23,424 nucleotides of DNA from Microbacteriaceae bacterium (GTDB lineage: Bacteria > Actinomycetota > Actinomycetes > Actinomycetales > Microbacteriaceae): contig JAKONM010000159.1 in the NCBI GenBank assembly GCA_022701925.1, positions 1 to 23,424 on the forward strand. Reading direction: 5' to 3'. The translations under genes and the position numbers were made by a program. Under the pieces are notes generated by a model. The model was not told the origin of the DNA and searched no databases. It saw only the letters and a program-made list of their open reading frames with translations. Shown one piece after another: positions 6,559 through 13,658 of the stretch; positions within the stretch are counted from its first letter, which is position 1, and the number at the start of each line of letters is the position of its first letter.

Positions 6559-9081
6559 CTACTCCCGCAGGCCCGCGCCGTGGCGCTCGGCGGCGAGCGC
6601 CACCCCCGCCTGCTTCGCGGCGGTCGCATCGGCCGCGGTCAGGGTGCGGTCGGGTGCCCGGAACCGCAGGGCGAAGGTCAACGACTTGGCGCCGTCCGGC
6701 AGCCCGGCGCCGCGGTAGTCGTCCACCAGCAGAGCGTGCTCCAGCAGCCCGCCCGCGCCCTCGACCACGGCCCGGAGCACGTCGTCGGCCGGGACGGCGG
6801 CGGCGACCACCAGGCTCAGGTCCTGCGTCGCGGCCGGCATGGACGAGATCGGTGCGAAGCCGATGGACGCGGGCGCGGCGGCGAACAGCGCCTCGAGGTC
6901 GATCTCGACGGCCGCGACCCGGCCGGGCACGTCGGCGACCGCGTCCGGGTGCAGCTCGCCGGCGACGCCGACCACCGCGTCGCCGACCAGCACCTCCGCG
7001 CTCCGCGTCGGGTGGAAGCCCGCGGGGGCCGCCTGCCGCAGGCGGACGGTCGCACCGACCGCCGCGGCGACGGCTCGGGCCGCGTCCACCGCGTCCCGCC
7101 AGTCCACCGGCTCCGCCGGGTGGCCGGGCTGCCGCGGCGTGCGGTCGCCCGCCAGCAGCACGCCGACGTGGCGCGGCTGCGGCGGCAGGTCGCCCGCCAG
7201 CCGCTCGAGCAGCGCCGGCTCGGGCCGGGCGCCGATGGGCGGCAGCTCGGCCGTGCCGTAGGCCGCCCCGTCCGCGGGCAGGAAGACCGAGCCGATCTCG
7301 AAGAGCGCGACGTCGACGAGGCCGCGGCCGCGGTTGCGGCGCAGCGCGTCGAGCAGGCCCGGCACCAGCGTGCGCCGCAGCAGCGGCGCGGTCGCGTCCA
7401 GCGGGTTGACGACGCGCATCGAGGCACCGGGCGCGAACCGCTGCTGATCCGCCTCCGACACCAGCGGGTAGGTCTGGATCTCGACGCCGCCCGTCGCCGC
7501 GAGCACTCGGCCGACGGAGCGGTGCAGCCGCTGGGAGCGGGTGAGCCCGCGCCCGGGCGGGGCGACCGGCAGCTCGGAGGGGATGCGGTCGTAGCCGACG
7601 ACGCGCACGACCTCCTCCACCAGGTCGACGCTCTCGACCAGGTCGCGCCGCCACGTCGGCGGCGTCACCAGCAGGCCCCGCGGGTCGTCCGCGACCGCGC
7701 AGCCGAGCGCGGCGAGCGCCTGCCGGGTCTCGGCCGCGCCGACCTCCGCGCCGGTGCGGTGCAGCACGGCGTCCGCGGTCAGCAGCACCGGGGCGGGCGG
7801 GACGGACCGGTCGATCCAGGTCTGGCCCGGGTCGGCCGTGCCCCCGGCGTGCTCCACCAGCAGGTCGACCACCCGCTGGGCCGCGGCGCGCGCCACGGCG
7901 GGGTCCACGCCGCGCTCGAAGCGCCGGCTCGCCTCCGACGGCAGCCGGTGACGTCGCGCCGTGCGGCCGATCGAGACGGGGTCGAAGTTCGCGGCCTCGA
8001 CGACCACGTCGACGGTCCCGCCGGACAGCTCGGTCGACGCGCCGCCCATCACCCCGGCCAGGCCGATCGGCCCGGAGTCGTCGGTGATCACCAGGTCCTC
8101 GGCGTCGAGCACCCGCTCCACGCCGTCCAGCGTCGTCAGGCGCTCCCCGGCCGCGGCCCGCCGGACCCCGAGCCCGCCGGACAGCGCCGCCAGGTCGTAG
8201 CCGTGGATCGGCTGCCCCAGCTCGACCATCACGTAGTTCGTGACGTCGACCGGCAGCGAGATGGAGCGGATGCCCGCCAGCCGCAGCCGTGCGGCCATCC
8301 AGTCCGGGGTCCGCGCGCCCGGGTCGATGCCGCGGACGACCCGGGTGACGAACACGGAGGCGCCGACCCGGCCGCGGATCGGCGCCGCGTCGTCGATCAC
8401 CGCGGCGACCGCGCCGTCGTCCGTCGTGCCGGGGGGCGACACCGCGTCGGCCGGGTCGCGGAAGGCGGCGCCGGTGGAGGCGCCGTACTCGCGGGCGATG
8501 CCGCGGATGGACAGGGCGTAGCCGCGGTCGGGCGTCACGTTCACCTCGACCGCCGCATCGTCCAGGCCGAGCAGCGCGATCGCGTCCGTGCCGACCTCGG
8601 GGTCGAGCCCCAGCTCGGTCAGCCGCAGGATGCCGGCCGCGGAGGCCGGGGCCACGTCCTCAGGCAGGCCCAGCTCGCGGGCCGACGCGATCATCCCGTC
8701 GGAGACGTGCCCGTAGGTGCGTCGCGCGGCGATCGGGAACGGGCCGGGCAGCACGGTGCCGGGCAGCGTCACCACCACCTTGTCGCCGACGTGGAAGTTG
8801 CCGGCGCCGCAGACCACGCCGCGCACCGCCTCCCCGCCGTCGGCCGCCCGCTCGCCGTCGGGCGCGACCCGCACCGAGCACCAGCGAATGGTCTTGCCGT
8901 TCTTCTGCGGCTCGGGGGTCAGCTCCAGCACCTCGCCGACCACCACGGGGCCGGAGAGGTCGCCGCCGTGCACGGTCTCCTCCTCGAAGCCCACGCGCAC
9001 CAGCGCGGCGTGCAGCGCCTCCGGGGTCGAGCCCGCGGGCAGGTCCGCCCACTCGGCCAGCCAGGACAGGGGGATCCTCAT
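6559..9081 (-). CDS. pheT: Phenylalanyl-tRNA synthetase, beta subunit
   Basis: Beta subunit of the cytoplasmic alpha2beta2 synthetase that charges tRNA-Phe; the family beta chain carries tRNA recognition and editing. The protein is full length at 840 residues. Residues about 40-150 form the EMAP-like tRNA-binding OB domain, with VCGAGNF at 90-96 and SDGMI near 127. The B3/B4 editing domain spans roughly 215-395 and the B5 DNA-binding-like domain roughly 410-480. A catalytic-core-like region follows, and the FDX-ACB anticodon-binding domain covers about 745-838 (starting PAATQDLSLVV). ATG at 9081 follows a GGAG six bases away and begins with the standard MRIPLSWLAEW. It lies 58 nt after pheS and ends just before a perfect hairpin. 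Confidence 0.97.
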   Translation of the reverse strand: MRIPLSWLAEWADLPAGSTPEALHAALVRVGFEEETVHGGDLSGPVVVGEVLELTPEPQKNGKTIRWCSVRVAPDGERAADGGEAVRGVVCGAGNFHVGDKVVVTLPGTVLPGPFPIAARRTYGHVSDGMIASARELGLPEDVAPASAAGILRLTELGLDPEVGTDAIALLGLDDAAVEVNVTPDRGYALSIRGIAREYGASTGAAFRDPADAVSPPGTTDDGAVAAVIDDAAPIRGRVGASVFVTRVVRGIDPGARTPDWMAARLRLAGIRSISLPVDVTNYVMVELGQPIHGYDLAALSGGLGVRRAAAGERLTTLDGVERVLDAEDLVITDDSGPIGLAGVMGGASTELSGGTVDVVVEAANFDPVSIGRTARRHRLPSEASRRFERGVDPAVARAAAQRVVDLLVEHAGGTADPGQTWIDRSVPPAPVLLTADAVLHRTGAEVGAAETRQALAALGCAVADDPRGLLVTPPTWRRDLVESVDLVEEVVRVVGYDRIPSELPVAPPGRGLTRSQRLHRSVGRVLAATGGVEIQTYPLVSEADQQRFAPGASMRVVNPLDATAPLLRRTLVPGLLDALRRNRGRGLVDVALFEIGSVFLPADGAAYGTAELPPIGARPEPALLERLAGDLPPQPRHVGVLLAGDRTPRQPGHPAEPVDWRDAVDAARAVAAAVGATVRLRQAAPAGFHPTRSAEVLVGDAVVGVAGELHPDAVADVPGRVAAVEIDLEALFAAAPASIGFAPISSMPAATQDLSLVVAAAVPADDVLRAVVEGAGGLLEHALLVDDYRGAGLPDGAKSLTFALRFRAPDRTLTAADATAAKQAGVALAAERHGAGLRE

Positions 9082-9139
9082 GCGCGGTCTCCGCTCGGGA
9101 CGGTCTGGCGGCGCGCGTCGGCCGCAGGACGGGAGGCGG

Positions 9140-10183
9140 TCATCGGGCCACCAGGCCCCACTGGCGGGAGAACCGCAGGTCGCCCTCGATCATGTCGCGC
9201 ATGTCGTTCAGGCCCTCGGCGAACTGCAGCGTCCGCTCGATGCCGAGCCCGAAGGCGAACCCCTGGAACTCCTGCGGGTCGACGCCGGCCGCACGCAGCA
9301 CGTTCGGGTGCACCATGCCGCAGCCGCCCCACTCCACCCACCGGGCGCCGCCCTTGGCGTTCGGCTGCCAGACGTCCATCTCGGCGGAGGGCTCGGTGAA
9401 GGGGAAGAAGTTGGGGCGCAGCCGGATGCGGGCGTCCTCGCCGAACATGATCCGGGCCAGGTGCTCCAGGGTGCCGCGCAGGTGCGCCATCGTGAGCCCG
9501 CGGTCGATCGCCAGGCCCTCGAACTGCGTGAAGACCGGCAGGTGCGTCGCGTCAATCTCGTCGGTGCGGTACACGCGGCCGGGCGCCAGCACGTAGACGG
9601 GCGCGCCGCGCTCGATGAGCGTGCGCACCTGCACCGGGGAGGTCTGCGTGCGCATCACCAGGTGGGCGCCGAGCGGCTCGACGAACAGCGTGTCCTGAGG
9701 GCTGCGCGCCGGGTGGTCGGGATCGATGTTCAGGGCGTCGAAGTTGAACCACTCGTGCTCGAGCTCGGGTCCCTCCGCGATCTCCCAGCCCATGCCGGTG
9801 AACACGTCCTCGACCGTCTCGCGCACGATCGTCAGCGGGTGGCGGGCACCGGTCGGACGGCGCAGCGGCGCCGCCGTCACGTCCACGCGCTCGGCCTCGA
9901 GCAGCGCCTCCCGCTCCCCCGCCGCCAGCACGGCCTCGCGCTCCGCGATCGCGCCGTTCACCCGGCCGCGGGCCTGCCCGATCAGCTTCCCCGCCGCCGG
10001 CTTCTCCGTGTTCGGCAGCGCCCGGATGGTGGCGTTGAGCCGGGCCAGGGCGCTGCTCTCGCCCGTGTGGGCGATGCGCGCGGCCTTCAGGTCGGCGACG
10101 GTGCCGGCGCCGGCGACCGCGGCGAGCGCCGCGTCCACCGCCTGCTCCACCGTCTCGGGGGTCAGCTGGACGTCGGTCGACAC
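9140..10183 (-). CDS. pheS: Phenylalanyl-tRNA synthetase, alpha subunit
   Basis: Catalytic alpha subunit of the class II synthetase that activates phenylalanine and transfers it to tRNA-Phe. The protein is 347 residues, normal for bacterial PheS. An N-terminal coiled-coil arm (about 1-95) that binds tRNA precedes the class II core. Motif 2 is around GRVYRTDEIDATHLPVF, with FEGL just after it. Motif 3 is FGLGIERTLQF near the C-terminus, followed by NDMRDMIEGDLRF. The start is GTG at 10183 (MSTDVQLTPE); there is no convincing Shine-Dalgarno sequence. TAGACT on the minus strand, 8 nt upstream, suggests a leaderless transcript. It is first in the pheST operon and diverges from the SRPBCC gene. 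Confidence 0.96.
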   Translation of the reverse strand: MSTDVQLTPETVEQAVDAALAAVAGAGTVADLKAARIAHTGESSALARLNATIRALPNTEKPAAGKLIGQARGRVNGAIAEREAVLAAGEREALLEAERVDVTAAPLRRPTGARHPLTIVRETVEDVFTGMGWEIAEGPELEHEWFNFDALNIDPDHPARSPQDTLFVEPLGAHLVMRTQTSPVQVRTLIERGAPVYVLAPGRVYRTDEIDATHLPVFTQFEGLAIDRGLTMAHLRGTLEHLARIMFGEDARIRLRPNFFPFTEPSAEMDVWQPNAKGGARWVEWGGCGMVHPNVLRAAGVDPQEFQGFAFGLGIERTLQFAEGLNDMRDMIEGDLRFSRQWGLVAR

Positions 10184-10191
10184 GGCGGTCG

Positions 10192-10197
10192 AGTCTA
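10192..10197 (-). promoter_or_regulatory. Candidate -10 element for a leaderless pheS mRNA
   Basis: TAGACT on the minus strand is a good TANNNT match. Eight bases separate it from the pheS GTG, placing the expected start site at or within about one base of the start codon. The intervening CGACCGCC has no ribosome-binding sequence. No phe-tRNA-type leader peptide or T-box fits in this space. Confidence 0.55.
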
Positions 10198-10334
10198 CGG
10201 ACCGCCCGCACCGCCCGGCTCGGGCCCGTCGGCGGCGGCGGCCGGCCGCTGAACCGGGGATCGCGCCGGCGCGCCCCGCGCGCTACCGTGCCGACGACCG
10301 GCCGTGACTGGAGCCGGCTGCCGCCGGAGGACCC

Positions 10335-10826
10335 GTGCCGCTCTTCTCCGCCCCGCGCACCGGTCCGTCGGCGACCGCCCTCGCCCGCAGCCCGCTGCCG
10401 CCCGAGGTCGTGCTGCCCCTGGTGGCCGAGCACCCGCTGCCCGTGATGTTCACCGGCTGGGGCCCCTTCCCGGCCGTGACGCGGGTGGAGGGGCAGACCG
10501 GCGCGTGGGACGCGGTGGGCCGCACGAGGCTGCTGCAGCTGGGCGACGGCGGCTCGGTGCGGGAGACCATCGTGGAGTTCACGCCCGGCCACGGCTTCGC
10601 GTACGAGCTCACCGGGTTCACCGACGTGTTCGACCGGCTGGTGCACGGCGTCCGCGGCGAGTGGGGCGCGAGTCCCGACGGCACCGGCTCGGTGCTGCGC
10701 TGGACGTGGGAGTTCGCTGCCCGACCCGGCCGCCGACCGGTGATGGCCCTGGTGATCGGCCCGCTGTGGCGGATCTACATGCAGCGGATGGCGCAGACGG
10801 CGATCCGGGAGATCTCGAAGGGCTGA
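10335..10826 (+). CDS. SRPBCC-family (START-like) protein, function unknown
   Basis: A 163-residue protein probably of the SRPBCC/polyketide-cyclase-like fold, which binds hydrophobic ligands in a deep pocket. Alternating strands in the middle (WDAVGRTRLLQL, VRETIVEFTPG, FAYELTGFT, LRWTWEFAARP) are followed by a long C-terminal amphipathic helix from about 135 (MALVIGPLWRIYMQRMAQ), as in that fold. No catalytic residues can be named. The GTG at 10335 has GGAGG four bases upstream. TACCGT at 10284-10289 is a possible weak -10. The gene diverges from pheS and converges with the YCII gene, 13 nt away. The family call rests on fold pattern rather than a diagnostic motif. Confidence 0.7.
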   Translation: MPLFSAPRTGPSATALARSPLPPEVVLPLVAEHPLPVMFTGWGPFPAVTRVEGQTGAWDAVGRTRLLQLGDGGSVRETIVEFTPGHGFAYELTGFTDVFDRLVHGVRGEWGASPDGTGSVLRWTWEFAARPGRRPVMALVIGPLWRIYMQRMAQTAIREISKG

Positions 10827-10839
10827 CGTCCCGCGACGA

Positions 10840-11253
10840 TCACTCGGCGGCGCGCCACTCCTTCTCCTTCTGCAGGTACTCGTTGTCGGCGTGCTCGGCG
10901 AAGTCCGTCTCGTCGGTGATGCGCCGCACCTCGAGGACGTCGCCGGCGCCGAGCGGCGCCCGCTGCGCCCAGTCGACCGCCTCCTGCCGGGTGGCCGTCT
11001 CCAGGATCCAGAAGCCGTTGAAGCGCTCGGAGGGCTCCCCGTAGGCGCCCTCCTCGACCTGCGAGCCGTCCGCGGTGAACCGCACGACGCTGCCGCGCGC
11101 CGCGTCGGTGAGGCCGTCGCCGCCGCGCAGCACCCCCGCCTCGATCATCTGCTCGTTGAAGCGGCCCATCGCCGTGATCATCGCGTCCATGTCGACGTCG
11201 GCGGCGGACTCGGCCGCTCCGCTGCTGCGCATGATCAGCATGTACTTCGACAC
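10840..11253 (-). CDS. YCII / DGPF-family protein
   Basis: A 137-residue protein of the YCII-related family: small ferredoxin-like-fold, cytoplasmic, often found near sigma factors, of unclear function. MSKYMLIMR at the N-terminus is the usual opening strand. It is followed by a helix (MDAMITAMGRFNEQMIEAGVL), a GDGL turn and the strand segment GFWILETATRQEAVDWAQRAP; the C-terminal segment ends in EVRRI and a charged tail. The start is GTG at 11253, preceded by a clear purine-rich GGGGAGGG about five bases upstream. No ECF sigma factor lies next to it, unlike in many actinobacterial genomes. It sits downstream of a long perfect hairpin that should isolate it from the methyltransferase gene. 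Confidence 0.82.
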   Translation of the reverse strand: MSKYMLIMRSSGAAESAADVDMDAMITAMGRFNEQMIEAGVLRGGDGLTDAARGSVVRFTADGSQVEEGAYGEPSERFNGFWILETATRQEAVDWAQRAPLGAGDVLEVRRITDETDFAEHADNEYLQKEKEWRAAE

Positions 11254-11274
11254 GGTGCCCTCCCCGGCTCGGCG

Positions 11275-11329
11275 GCGGTTCCGCCCGCTCCGCTCCTGCT
11301 TACACCGAGCGGGCCGCGGGCGGAACCGC
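11275..11329 (-). terminator. Long perfect hairpin after the SpoU methyltransferase gene
   Basis: A perfect 14-bp stem (11275-11288 with 11316-11329) encloses a second 6-bp stem, CCGCTC (11290-11295) with GAGCGG (11307-11312). It begins 3 nt after the methyltransferase stop codon in transcript order. It is the longest uninterrupted stem I found and should end transcription before the YCII gene. The following bases are not T-rich. Confidence 0.7.
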
Positions 11330-11332
11330 GCA

Positions 11333-12124
11333 TCAGCCCGCGCGCTGCGCGAAGGCGGAGGCGTAGAGGCACACGGACGCCGCCGTCGCCAGGTTCAGCG
11401 ACTCCGCGGCCCCGTAGATCGGCACCGCGACGGTCCTCCCCGCCAGCGCGCGCGCCTCGGCGGAGAGGCCGTGGGCCTCGTTGCCGAACAGCCAGGCGGT
11501 GCGGCCGCCCAGCTCGACGCCGGGCAGCGGCTCGCCGTGCATGTCCGCGGCCAGCAGGTCGAGGCCCGCCTCGCGCACCGCCTCGACCGCGGCCTGCAGG
11601 CTCGCCCCCGTCGACACGCGCAGGTGGAACAGCGACCCCGTCGTGGCGCGGACGACCTTCGGGTTGTAGGCGTCGACGGAGGAGCCCGTCAGGATCACCG
11701 CGTCGGCGCCCGCGGCGTCCGCCGCGCGGATGATGGCCCCGGCGTTGCCGGGATCGCGCACCTCGTCCAGCACGACCACCAGCCGGGTCTCGGCATCGAT
11801 CGCGTCGCGCACCCGCACCGGCGTCTGGTGCGCCACGGCGACCACGCCCTGCGGCGTGCGGGTGTCGGCCATCGCCGCGAGCGCCGCGTCGCTCGCGAAC
11901 TCGACGTCGATGCCGGCCTTCGAGGCCGCCTCCGCCAGCTCGGGGTGGCGCTCGAAGGCGGTCGAGGTGAAGTACAGCTCCTCGATCGTCTCCGCGGCGT
12001 GGGCCACGGCCTCCCGCACCACCTGGGGCCCCTCCAGCAGCGCCAGGCCGGTCGCCTCGCGCTCCGGGCGCTGCTTCAGGCGCGCGATGCGCTTCACCGC
12101 GGCGTTCTTCGTCGACTCGATCAT
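11333..12124 (-). CDS. SpoU/TrmH-family RNA 2'-O-methyltransferase
   Basis: SPOUT-class enzyme predicted to methylate a ribose 2'-OH in rRNA or tRNA with S-adenosylmethionine; such enzymes act as knotted dimers. The protein has 263 residues. An N-terminal substrate-binding domain (about 1-100, ending PQGVVAVAH) precedes the catalytic domain. Motif 1 is DPGNAGAIIRAADAAGAD (124-141) with Asn127 and Arg133, motif 2 is FGNEAHGL (213-220), and motif 3 is VPIYGAAESLNLATAAS (234-250). ATG at 12124 has an excellent AGGAGG four bases upstream. It lies between rplT and pheS, a common actinobacterial place for this gene. The 23S rRNA is the likely substrate, but the target nucleotide cannot be read from sequence. 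Confidence 0.9.
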   Translation of the reverse strand: MIESTKNAAVKRIARLKQRPEREATGLALLEGPQVVREAVAHAAETIEELYFTSTAFERHPELAEAASKAGIDVEFASDAALAAMADTRTPQGVVAVAHQTPVRVRDAIDAETRLVVVLDEVRDPGNAGAIIRAADAAGADAVILTGSSVDAYNPKVVRATTGSLFHLRVSTGASLQAAVEAVREAGLDLLAADMHGEPLPGVELGGRTAWLFGNEAHGLSAEARALAGRTVAVPIYGAAESLNLATAASVCLYASAFAQRAG

Positions 12125-12141
12125 TCGTCCTCCTGGACATG

Positions 12142-12178
12142 GAACGGGCCCGGCCCTCGAGGAGGACCGGGCCCGTTC
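12142..12178 (-). terminator. Hairpin terminator downstream of rplT
   Basis: GAACGGGCCCGG (12142-12153) pairs perfectly with CCGGGCCCGTTC (12167-12178), a 12-bp stem with a 13-nt loop containing CTCGAG. It lies 13 nt after the rplT stop codon. The AGGAGG of the downstream methyltransferase follows within about 10 nt, so read-through RNA would place that ribosome site at the foot of the hairpin. No T-tract is present. Confidence 0.7.
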
Positions 12179-12191
12179 ACGGGTGGGCGGC

Positions 12192-12578
12192 TCAGGCGGT
12201 CGCGACGGGCGCCGAGGTGTCGGCGGGCAGCGCGGCCTTCGCCGTGGCCACGAGGCCCGCGAAGGTGGCGGGCTCGTTGACCGCGAGCTCCGCGAGGATG
12301 CGGCGGTCGACCTCCACCCCGGCCAGGCCGAGGCCCTGGATGAGGCGGTTGTAGGTCAGGCCGTTCGCGCGGGAGGCCGCGTTGATCCGCTGGATCCAGA
12401 GGCGGCGGAAGTCGCCCTTGCGCGCCCGGCGGTCGTTGTACGCGTAGACGAGGGAGTGGGTGACCTGCTCCTTCGCCTTGCGGTACAGGCGGGACCGCTG
12501 ACCGCGGTAGCCCTCGGCGCGCTCGAGGACGACCCGACGCTTCTTGTGCGCATTGACTGCGCGCTTGACCCTTGCCAT
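12192..12578 (-). CDS. rplT: 50S ribosomal protein L20
   Basis: L20 binds 23S rRNA directly and is needed early in large-subunit assembly. The protein is 128 residues. It begins with the canonical MARVKRAVNAHKKRRVVLERAEGYRGQRSRLYRKA and continues through DRRARKGDFRRLWIQRINAA and NGLTYNRLIQGL. The last about 15 residues are an Ala/Thr/Pro-rich extension, common in actinobacteria. ATG at 12578 has AAGGAG eight bases upstream. It is the third gene of infC-rpmI-rplT, 27 nt after rpmI. In other bacteria L20 represses this operon by binding the leader mRNA; whether that happens here is unknown, but a structured leader exists. Confidence 0.98.
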   Translation of the reverse strand: MARVKRAVNAHKKRRVVLERAEGYRGQRSRLYRKAKEQVTHSLVYAYNDRRARKGDFRRLWIQRINAASRANGLTYNRLIQGLGLAGVEVDRRILAELAVNEPATFAGLVATAKAALPADTSAPVATA

Positions 12579-12605
12579 GTCTCTTCTCCTTCAGGTCTCG
12601 TCGGG

Positions 12606-12800
12606 CTACTTGCCGAGCATCTTCTTGATCTGCTTCGCCTGCCCGGGAGCGACCTGCGTCTCACCCGTCAGACGACGGGTCAGCGTGCTGGGCTTCTTCT
12701 CCTGGTTGTGGCGCATGCCGGCCTGGGCCTTCATGACCTTGCCGCTGCCGGTGATCTTGAACCGCTTCTTGGCACCGGAGTGCGTCTTCTGCTTCGGCAT
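12606..12800 (-). CDS. rpmI: 50S ribosomal protein L35
   Basis: Small basic large-subunit protein of 64 residues with the hallmark start MPKQKTHSGAKKRFKITGSGK and the internal AGMRHNQEKKPSTLTRRL. ATG at 12800 is chosen over the GTG three bases earlier because AGGAG is then at a normal 5-nt spacing and the protein begins with standard MPK. The ATG shares one base with the infC stop (TGATG), so translation is probably coupled to IF3. Confidence 0.98.
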   Translation of the reverse strand: MPKQKTHSGAKKRFKITGSGKVMKAQAGMRHNQEKKPSTLTRRLTGETQVAPGQAKQIKKMLGK

Positions 12801-13441
12801 CACTGCTCCTGGGATGTCGGGGTCTGCTCGGCATCGGTGGATGCCGGAGTCTCTGCGGCGCCCGCGGGCCCCGCCTCGTTCTGGTTCCGGGCGGCCGCGC
12901 GCTTGGCGTTCTGCTCCGCCTTCGCGTCGACCTTGCTCTTCACGGGGCCGATGACCATCACCATGTTGCGGCCGTCGATCGTGGGGTTCGACTCGACGTT
13001 CCCGAACTCGCGGACGTCCTCCGCGAAGCGGGCCAGCAGGCGCACGCCCTGGTCGGGGCGCGACTGCTCGCGGCCGCGGAACAGGATCATGGCCTTGACC
13101 TTGTCCCCGTCCTTCAGGAAGCCCTCGGCGCGCTTGCGCTTGGTCTCGTAGTCGTGGGAGTCGATCTTCAGCCGGAAACGGACCTCCTTCAGGACCGTGT
13201 TCGCCTGGTTGCGACGCGCTTCCTTGGCCTTCTGCGCCGTCTCGTACTTGAACTTCCCGTAGTCCATGATCTTGACCACCGGGGGACGGGAGTTCGGCGC
13301 GACCTCGACGAGGTCGAGGTCCGCCTCACGGGCCAGCCGCAGGGCGCTCTCGATGGGGACGACGCCGACCTGCTCGCCGGCGGGACCGACGAGTCGGACC
13401 TCCGGGACTCGGATCTTGTCGTTGGTACGGGGATCGCTGAT
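12800..13441 (-). CDS. infC: Translation initiation factor IF-3, with ATC start codon
   Basis: IF3 binds the 30S subunit, checks the start codon and prevents premature subunit joining. The protein is 213 residues from an ATC codon at 13441. The N-terminal domain is about 1-75 (ISDPRTNDKIRVPEVRLVG, then VEVAPNSRPPVVKIMDYGKFKYE). The linker helix and C-terminal domain run to about 170 (KEVRFRLKIDSHDYETK, ILFRGREQSRPDQG, IDGRNMVMV). An Ala/Gln/Thr-rich tail follows. No ATG, GTG or TTG occurs at the expected N-terminus. ATC sits six bases after GAGGAG, and rare AUU/AUC/AUA starts are known for infC, where they let IF3 limit its own synthesis. The open frame extends upstream but lacks IF3 similarity. 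A structured leader precedes it. Confidence 0.93.
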   Translation of the reverse strand: MSDPRTNDKIRVPEVRLVGPAGEQVGVVPIESALRLAREADLDLVEVAPNSRPPVVKIMDYGKFKYETAQKAKEARRNQANTVLKEVRFRLKIDSHDYETKRKRAEGFLKDGDKVKAMILFRGREQSRPDQGVRLLARFAEDVREFGNVESNPTIDGRNMVMVIGPVKSKVDAKAEQNAKRAAARNQNEAGPAGAAETPASTDAEQTPTSQEQ

Positions 13442-13472
13442 GCGCTGCTCCTCACAGTCGTTCGGTCGTAAC

Positions 13473-13500
13473 CGGGACGCGCGGATGGTCCGCCGTCCCG
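13473..13500 (-). promoter_or_regulatory. Attenuator-like hairpin upstream of the infC ribosome site
   Basis: Read on the minus strand, CGGGACG-GCGGA, a CCA loop, then TCCGC-G-CGTCCCG form a 7+5 bp stem with one bulged G. Immediately upstream GTCCC (13507-13503) can pair with GGGAC in the 5' arm around a TGC loop, so the two structures exclude each other. This resembles an antiterminator/terminator choice. The downstream sequence GTTACG lacks a U-run, so it may control ribosome access rather than transcription. Confidence 0.45.
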
Positions 13501-13582
13501 CAGGGACCTGAACCGGCGAACGGGCAGAAGGATTCCTGTGCGCACGGTCGACGACGTCGACGTGTGCGCGATTCGCACCCCT

Positions 13583-13658
13583 GATCTCTCCGTCTCCGGA
13601 GGGAGGTGCTGGACCTCGGCACCCTGCCTGAGAGGCGGGAACGAGGTGGGATCTCTCC
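13583..13658 (-). repeat. 9-nt direct repeat with complementary middle element in infC leader
   Basis: GGAGAGATC occurs twice on the minus strand (13658-13650 and 13591-13583). Between them CTCTC (13634-13630) can pair with the GAGAG of either copy, giving two exclusive folds. The middle element is followed by AGGCAGG. No terminator stem is tied to it directly. It may be chance in purine-rich sequence. Confidence 0.3.

Noticed and set aside
6580..9399. A plus-strand open frame of 939 codons opposite pheT
   Set aside because: It is a shadow of pheT and part of pheS with low-complexity Arg/Gly/Val/Gln-rich composition and no recognisable family.
10184..10334. T-box or tRNA-like leader upstream of pheS
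   Set aside because: No T-box consensus, no phe-rich leader peptide and no room between the predicted promoter and the GTG.
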